Below are positions 6,754 through 10,876 of a DNA stretch of 10,876 bases, piece after piece. Each line of letters opens with the position of its first letter. Within the stretch, counting starts at the first letter, position 1. Source of the DNA: MESE01 sp036675035 (GTDB lineage: Bacteria > Pseudomonadota > Gammaproteobacteria > Burkholderiales > Burkholderiaceae_D); the NCBI GenBank assembly GCA_036675035.1, contig JAKFFO010000208.1, forward strand, positions 1 to 10,876, read 5' to 3'. The notes under the pieces are model-generated. The model saw nothing but the letters and a program-made list of their open reading frames with translations, did not search any database and was not told the origin of the DNA. The position numbers and the translations under genes were made by a program.

Positions 6754-7913
6754 AGCGACTTGGCCCTGTGTTCCGGCCGCAGTCCGAAAACAACCGCCGG
6801 ATGAAAGCACCAATGGCCCCGCACGAGGCGAGCATAGAAAGACAGATATGAAAATATCTGGACCGCGATGATCGATACGGCGCCGATTATCGTGTCGCCG
6901 AGGAATACCGCCAACAGCATTGCCGGTGCAATGCCGATCGATATGATGCAGGCCACGGTCGCGTTTCTGATCCAGGGCTGCTCGTCATTGCGCGACACCA
7001 GCCGGAAAACCAGCCGCCGGTAGACAAGGGAATGAAGGTGCAGATGGTCGGGCGCACCTACGCTGGTCCGCTTGACGACTTTGCGCCGATATATGCTGAA
7101 TAGAACTTCAATGATCGGATAAGCGCAAATCGCAAGCATTTGCCATGCATTGACCGATGGATTGCGGACTATGATCAACACTGCGATTTCTGCGATCCAG
7201 AAGCCCAGCAGGTAAGCACCGCCGTCACCCATGAACAGGCGGCCGGTAGGATAGTTAAGAAAAAGAAAACCGATGGCCGCGCCGATTCCGAGAATCGCCA
7301 ACCTGGCAACGAACACATCGCCGGCATTCCATGCCACGAGGCCCAGGCCCGCCAGGACGATCACCGCAACGGTTGCGGCAAGTCCGTTGAAGCCGTCAAT
7401 GATGTTAATTGCATTCGCCACGCCTGCGACCGCGAACGCGGTAATCACCATGGCCACCGGCGTTATCTGAAGGAAGAAGTCGAAACCCCAGATATCGAGT
7501 CGCGGCAGGGTTGCGTTCAGCAACCAGGAGGCCAGGAGTGCACTGGCAAAAGCTGCAACAAGGCGCAAGGCGACCGAAACCCGCTTTGTCAGATCTTCCA
7601 GCAAGCCGGCAAGGAAAGCCGGCATGGCCGCGAGCAGAAGCAACAGCCCGGAGAAGTTGGCGGCCTGCCCCTTCGATGTCGACGCGCTTTCGTACGGCAT
7701 GCCGAACACGATGGCAATCAGAATGCCGGCCAGCAGTGCCAGCCCTCCCGCCCGCGGCACCGGTTTTTTATGAAATTTCTGGGCGCTGGTCATATCGCTG
7801 TCAAACGAATGACTGCCGTGCCAACCTTCGGTAACAACGATCAATATGCTTGCCATGAAACTGGCGATAACGGCAATCACTGCCATGCCAAGCATTTCAG
7901 ATGCGATACTCAT
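6750..7913 (-). CDS. Undecaprenyl-phosphate sugar-1-phosphate transferase (MraY/WecA/WbpL family)
   Basis: An integral inner-membrane enzyme of about 387 residues, predicted to start repeat-unit synthesis by moving a HexNAc-type sugar 1-phosphate from UDP-sugar to undecaprenyl phosphate. Motifs in order: HKKPVPRAGG (48-57), LLEDLTKR (104-111) in the acidic-motif position, NAINIIDGFNGL (167-178), FMGDGGAYLLG (227-237) and PDHLHLHS (288-295), the cytoplasmic His loop. About ten hydrophobic helices lie between them. The proline-rich first motif and EDLTKR resemble WbpL/WbcO more than MraY, so the donor may be UDP-FucNAc, UDP-QuiNAc or UDP-GlcNAc; this is not decidable here. ATG at 7913 is chosen because it precedes the first helix. 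It has no clear ribosome binding site and overlaps the stop of an upstream frame as ATGA. The frame is open to an ATG at 7997, whose 28 extra residues do not look family-like. Confidence 0.9.
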   Translation of the reverse strand: MSIASEMLGMAVIAVIASFMASILIVVTEGWHGSHSFDSDMTSAQKFHKKPVPRAGGLALLAGILIAIVFGMPYESASTSKGQAANFSGLLLLLAAMPAFLAGLLEDLTKRVSVALRLVAAFASALLASWLLNATLPRLDIWGFDFFLQITPVAMVITAFAVAGVANAINIIDGFNGLAATVAVIVLAGLGLVAWNAGDVFVARLAILGIGAAIGFLFLNYPTGRLFMGDGGAYLLGFWIAEIAVLIIVRNPSVNAWQMLAICAYPIIEVLFSIYRRKVVKRTSVGAPDHLHLHSLVYRRLVFRLVSRNDEQPWIRNATVACIISIGIAPAMLLAVFLGDTIIGAVSIIAVQIFSYLSFYARLVRGHWCFHPAVVFGLRPEHRAKSL

Positions 7914-8551
7914 GATGTTGCAGCCGACAGAATACAGGGACGCTTTGAATAGGACGGCATTGACGTGCTCTCTAATGCAGTCCGGACCACTGTGCATACC
8001 GGCCGTTGATGGCTATTCTTCCTGACGGCGAAGTAATTATGCTCGGCCCGTGGCTCGGCGCGATGCCGAGGCTGTGATGGCAAAACGCGGAAAGCGCTGC
8101 ATGACATCGGATCTCCGGCAATGAATATCACTGACATTGTATGAAGCATTATTTTCTTTAACCGCTCTGCCAAAACCAGGCTAGGAAATTCTGGATATTT
8201 TGGAAATCCAACGCATCGTTGCGTGGTTACTACTGTAGCGATTTATCGCCAAAAAAATAAGTATTGGTTTTTGATGATTCAGCGGGATATTCGCACCAAT
8301 CCATTCATTTTTTTTATACGACTGCCGAAAGAAATTCTGCATGCATACAGAATCCGGCTTCGCGATTGGCGCGCAATGCGCCAGCGATCATCGAGTCAGC
8401 GGAAATAACGACTTCAGACCATTGAGTTCCAGGCAGATGCGAAGCGCATCAATTGCGCTTCAGGCCATGAGTGAAGCGAAGCTACCCTAAACAGCAGTTT
8501 GAACCTATCATAGTGCTCCATTACAAGAGGACAATCGGAAATTCCGTTTTT
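7914..8551. other. Gene-poor leader region upstream of the polysaccharide operon
   Basis: No convincing gene is seen in these 638 bases. The region should hold the operon promoter (minus strand), but I find no hexamer pair good enough to mark. Visible structure: an inverted repeat CTCGGC/GCCGAG with a 5-base loop (8054-8070) with no T run after it; a dyad GCGAT-TT-ATCGC (8238-8249) followed by CAAAAAAA on the plus strand; and A/T runs around 8251-8320 that would suit a bent upstream promoter region. A minus-strand frame (8173-7910, TTG start, or ATG at 8149) ends in an ATGA overlap with the transferase start, but its product looks random. Plus-strand frame 8223-8408 also lacks support. Confidence 0.5.
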
Positions 8552-8719
8552 ATGCCCAATCATCATTTCCTTATCAAGCTTCTTGGCGTCTGCGTGCTTG
8601 CCTCCGGAGCAGCCATGGCTTTGTTCGTCGGCGAATCAGGCATATCGAATCTGATGATTGCCGGTGGATGTTTAATGTATCTCGCGGTGAAAATCGGCGA
8701 ATGGTGGGATCGGAAGTGA
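8552..8719 (+). CDS. Small hypothetical membrane protein (55 residues)
   Basis: From the ATG at 8552 the protein has a short polar start (MPNHHF), a first hydrophobic helix (LIKLLGVCVLASGAAMALFV, residues 7-26), a short acidic turn (GESGISN) and a second helix (LMIAGGCLMYLAVKIGEWW, 34-52), ending in DRK. This two-helix hairpin reads like a real small inner-membrane protein, not chance: charges sit only at the ends and in the turn. The frame is open upstream to a GTG at 8471, but those 27 residues look unlike the rest. The ribosome binding site is weak (GGA 14-16 bases upstream). I recognise no family. It stands alone, opposite in direction to the polysaccharide operon. Confidence 0.55.
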   Translation: MPNHHFLIKLLGVCVLASGAAMALFVGESGISNLMIAGGCLMYLAVKIGEWWDRK

Positions 8720-8740
8720 AGAATCGCCCTGGCATTCCAA

Positions 8741-8769
8741 TCGACGCATTCGTCGACGCATCTTTTGAT
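8741..8769 (+). terminator. Weak hairpin after the small membrane protein gene
   Basis: TCGACG (8741-8746) pairs with CGTCGA (8751-8756) around a 4-base loop CATT, giving a 6-base stem, and a short T run (TTTT) follows about six bases later. It lies some 20 bases after the stop at 8719, a normal place for a terminator, but the stem is short and the T run is brief and distant. Confidence 0.25.
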
Positions 8770-8940
8770 TCCTCCGCTTGCGACAAAAGATATGGTTGGA
8801 CGCTACGGATTGACAGGATGCCGGCGCAGATCGAGAACTGATGAGTCGGCCGCGCATAAATAGACTGCGGGTTCGCATTTATTCGATCGATACTGCGCGG
8901 ATCTTGATGGCCACAGACATCCAGACGATGAATATCTTTC

Positions 8941-8973
8941 GATGCTGATATTGACGCTGATGTCGACGCTGGC
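8941..8973 (+). repeat. Short imperfect 12-base tandem repeat
   Basis: GATGCTGATATT, GACGCTGATGTC and GACGCTGGC follow each other directly: two full units and a partial third that differ at a few positions. In one frame it would read Asp-Ala-Asp-(Ile/Val), but that frame has no start codon or recognised domain. Probably a small local duplication. Confidence 0.45.
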
Positions 8974-9503
8974 TTAACGATTTATCTGCCGTATCGTTCA
9001 GTGGGTGGAAATCCAAACGATGCTGCTCTTTTTCCGGATGGACAGCTTTCCCTTTGGATACATCGCACATCCAAAATCAGTGCTTGTTCCCGTACTTCGA
9101 TCGTTTACCTTTTCGCGTCACGCGCAAAAGACGTCCGTCTCATAAAACGAGGCGCAACTGGAAACCAATCGCATTGGTAGAACACATGAAGAGGACTGAT
9201 TAGATATTTCGATGAAATACCGGCTGATTCTCCTCGCATTCATCGATTTTTCTTATCTGTTTTAACGCCAATGCTGGCCTGTTCCGTGTCTGGCCGACGC
9301 GTTCGGTTGTATGCCCCTATTTCTCCCTCCTGACTCCCGATAATATTTTTTGAATGCTGCCTTCCTCAAAGAGGGAATACGATGTCCGGACCTGTCGCTT
9401 GCATGGAATGCCACATGTAAATTTTTGTCCCACCGTTATCCGACCTTTTCATATATCGTGCCACACCCCGCTTGATTAAGATTAAACGAAGCTAAGTCTC
9501 ATC

Positions 9504-9542
9504 GACAAATACATTGAGTTGTCCGTACCGGTACCTTAATGT
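9504..9542 (+). promoter_or_regulatory. Candidate sigma-70 promoter with two dyads upstream of the LysR-type gene
   Basis: TTGAGT (9514-9519) and TAATGT (9537-9542) are 17 bases apart, and each matches the consensus at four of six positions or better. Two symmetric elements overlap it: GACAA/TTGTC with a 10-base spacer (9504-9523), covering the -35, and the perfect palindrome GTACCGGTAC (9525-9534) inside the spacer. Such sites could serve as operators, including for autoregulation by the downstream regulator, but the transcribed leader would be about 130 bases and no binding is proven. Confidence 0.35.
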
Positions 9543-9678
9543 GTGCTTCTAGTTCATCGAATAAAAACGCAATCGAAATCATGGCGTAAGGCGGTCACTC
9601 CAGGAATACCACGCACTCCCGGCTGAGAAAATTTCGAAAGCGTACAGCACCAGACTCTGAATTAACTGGAACAAGAAA

Positions 9679-10701
9679 ATGAAGATCATTGGTTATAAAG
9701 ATGTTGGGGCGGAGCAGCAGCGAAAATTTGGCAAAACGGGGGTTTCTTGCGATTCCAGGCTATACGATGTGCGAAATTTCCATATCAGTCTGAAGCAATG
9801 GCGGATGCTGCATGCGGTAGTCGATTGTGACGGGTTCACTGGCGCGGCTAACCATCTCCATCTGAGCCAATCGGCAATCAGCTACACGATTGCCAAGCTG
9901 CAGGAACAGCTCGGCATACCGCTATTGAAAATTGAAGGCCGAAAGGCGCAAATCACGGAGGTTGGAAAAGTACTGCTGGATCGATCGAGAAACCTGATCA
10001 AGGAAGCACTCGAACTGGAAGCGCTTGCCGAAAATCTTCAGCACGGATGGGGCTCCGACATCTGCCTTGCGGCAGACCACAATTTCCCCACCCGGCTGCT
10101 GATGCTTGCGCTTCGCGAATTTTCGCAACTGGCGCAGAATGCCAAGGTAATCTTGCATGAAGTGAATCCACTTCAGGCGGAAAAGGCGCTACGTGAACGT
10201 ATCGCCGACCTCGCTATCAGTTCCCATATCCCGAGCGGTTTCGTCGGTACTCCGCTGTTCGAGGTCGAGCACATCGCGGTTGCGCATCCGGCCCATCCAT
10301 TATTCCGGCTTAAACGAAACATCACCGCTGCCGATATCGAGCGCCAGGTGCAGATTGTGATCTCGCATCAAAAGGAATTCGTCGATGGCAACGACAGGCA
10401 TCGGCTCGCAGGGCATTTGCGGCCCTGGAACGTAAGCAGTTTCGATACGGCGGTAATTGCGCTGCGCGAATGCCTGGGCTATGCATGGCTGCCCAGGCAT
10501 CGCCTTGAAAAGTGGCTGGAACAGGGTGAGCTGCAGACCTTGCCGTTTAAGGATGGGGCTAACTATAAGGTGAATTTATATCTGATTCACGGCCATCGTG
10601 GACAGGTAGATTCCGGCGCAAAAAGACTGGCTGATGTTCTTCAAAATCTTTCGGCGGCCGCGCCTCAGAATAACAATAGCGACGTTCAGAGGACGCGATA
10701 A
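9679..10701 (+). CDS. LysR-type transcriptional regulator
   Basis: A DNA-binding regulator of 340 residues. An N-terminal winged helix-turn-helix spans about residues 36-95: ISLKQWRMLHAVVDCDGFTG, AANHLHLSQSAISYTIAKL (recognition helix about 63-78), EQLGIPLLKIEGRKAQITEVG. A linker helix follows, then a periplasmic-binding-like effector domain (about 120-320). LysR proteins are usually near 300 residues with the helix-turn-helix at the very start; here about 35 polar residues precede it. ATG at 9679 has GGA 8 bases upstream; the in-frame GTG at 9769 (after CCAGG) would give a standard 310-residue protein and may be the true start. The C-terminal tail (AAAPQNNNSDVQRTR) is likely disordered. Target genes and ligand are unknown. 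It is separated from the polysaccharide operon by 1.7 kb and points away from it, so a link to that operon is only possible. Confidence 0.92.
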   Translation: MKIIGYKDVGAEQQRKFGKTGVSCDSRLYDVRNFHISLKQWRMLHAVVDCDGFTGAANHLHLSQSAISYTIAKLQEQLGIPLLKIEGRKAQITEVGKVLLDRSRNLIKEALELEALAENLQHGWGSDICLAADHNFPTRLLMLALREFSQLAQNAKVILHEVNPLQAEKALRERIADLAISSHIPSGFVGTPLFEVEHIAVAHPAHPLFRLKRNITAADIERQVQIVISHQKEFVDGNDRHRLAGHLRPWNVSSFDTAVIALRECLGYAWLPRHRLEKWLEQGELQTLPFKDGANYKVNLYLIHGHRGQVDSGAKRLADVLQNLSAAAPQNNNSDVQRTR

Positions 10702-10876
10702 TCTGCTTGCGGAGCCGGATCGTGGAGCGGATGGGAACCGGTCTCCAAGCGCCCGGAACGGATGCCGCTGCCACTCAAATAATCCGCGTATGACGCCAGC
10801 CATCGGAACCGCCGGCGCTCCATGCTCTTTCGCCTGCAAGTCCAGGTGATGCCAGCCACGCGCCTCGATAGTGAAA
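10702..10876. other. Right edge, no supported gene
   Basis: After the LysR stop no hairpin with a T run is evident. On the minus strand one frame is open from the window edge to about 10576, which would overlap the LysR 3' end by some 125 bases. Its first residues from the edge (TIEARGWHHLDLQAKEHG) look somewhat protein-like, but the part inside the LysR gene is Arg/Ser-rich like an antisense shadow. A converging gene ending here cannot be excluded. Confidence 0.35.

Larger units (their letters stand above)
8720..9678. other. Long intergenic region before the LysR-type gene
   Basis: About 960 bases without a supported gene. Items seen: a possible weak terminator just after the small membrane protein, a short imperfect tandem repeat, and near the right end a candidate promoter with two dyads (each listed separately). 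A plus-strand frame from 8932 to the TAG at 9178-9180 is open for 82 codons but has no ATG and no recognised domain; a minus-strand frame at 9070-8879 is also unsupported. The region is richer in A and T than the flanking genes, and could be ordinary intergenic DNA, an unseen RNA gene, or the remains of a decayed gene. Confidence 0.5.

Noticed and set aside
7140..7952. Plus-strand frame of 270 codons opposite the initiating transferase
   Set aside because: Product is rich in Cys, Gln, His and Arg, an antisense shadow of the transmembrane gene.
8223..8408. Plus-strand frame of 61 codons in the leader region
   Set aside because: GTG start without ribosome binding site, composition dominated by Arg and Ser at the end, no domain. 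Not strong enough to annotate.
9121..9160. Short inverted repeat around GACGTCCGTC as a possible terminator
   Set aside because: The loop would be only two to four bases and the stem four to five, with no gene ending nearby.
10576..10839. Minus-strand frame at the right edge, open to the window end
   Set aside because: It would overlap the LysR gene by about 125 bases tail to tail, and the overlapping part looks like shadow. Kept only as a remark.
1..10876. Insertion sequences, tRNA/rRNA genes, CRISPR arrays, attachment sites
   Set aside because: Looked for transposase motifs, regularly spaced repeats, tRNA-like cloverleaves and long terminal repeats by eye; none seen.

Overview
This 10.9 kb window looks like a surface-polysaccharide (O-antigen or exopolysaccharide) locus of a Gram-negative proteobacterium. 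Base composition, codon use and gene style suggest a beta-proteobacterium, perhaps Burkholderiales/Oxalobacteraceae, but this is a general impression and no marker gene settles it.

Layout. From about 7.9 kb down to the left edge, all genes lie on the minus strand and are tightly packed, like one long operon. In transcription order they are: a WecA/WbpL-type initiating sugar-phosphate transferase (7913-6750); an RfaH-family NusG paralogue that overlaps it by ATGA (6753-6244); a 223-base gap with a near-perfect ops/JUMPstart element (6128-6153); a DegT/VioA-type nucleotide-sugar aminotransferase (6020-4878); a doubtful small ORF (4888-4697); a WbqC-family protein (4704-3898); a phytanoyl-CoA-dioxygenase-type Fe(II)/2-oxoglutarate enzyme (3917-3138); a GNAT acetyltransferase (3131-2535); a Wzx-type flippase (2538-1003); and a family-2 glycosyltransferase (1000-62). 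The cluster probably continues beyond base 1, where a Shine-Dalgarno-like sequence and start codons are visible.

Right part. From 7914 to 9678 almost nothing codes. One small two-helix membrane protein is likely on the plus strand (8552-8719). A LysR-type regulator follows on the plus strand (9679-10701), with a candidate promoter and two dyads about 140 bases upstream. The last 175 bases hold no gene I can support.

How the genes work together. The initiating enzyme puts the first sugar phosphate on undecaprenyl phosphate. The aminotransferase makes a 4-amino (or 3-amino) 6-deoxy nucleotide sugar. WbqC, the dioxygenase and the GNAT protein are well placed to acylate or modify that amine, though this is inference. 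The glycosyltransferase extends the unit and the flippase exports it. The RfaH-like protein is encoded early in the operon, and its recruitment site lies just downstream of its own gene. This suggests cis-encoded antitermination that would help RNA polymerase through the seven downstream genes. The enzymes that make the precursor (RmlA/RmlB type), a Wzy polymerase and a ligase are not in the window.
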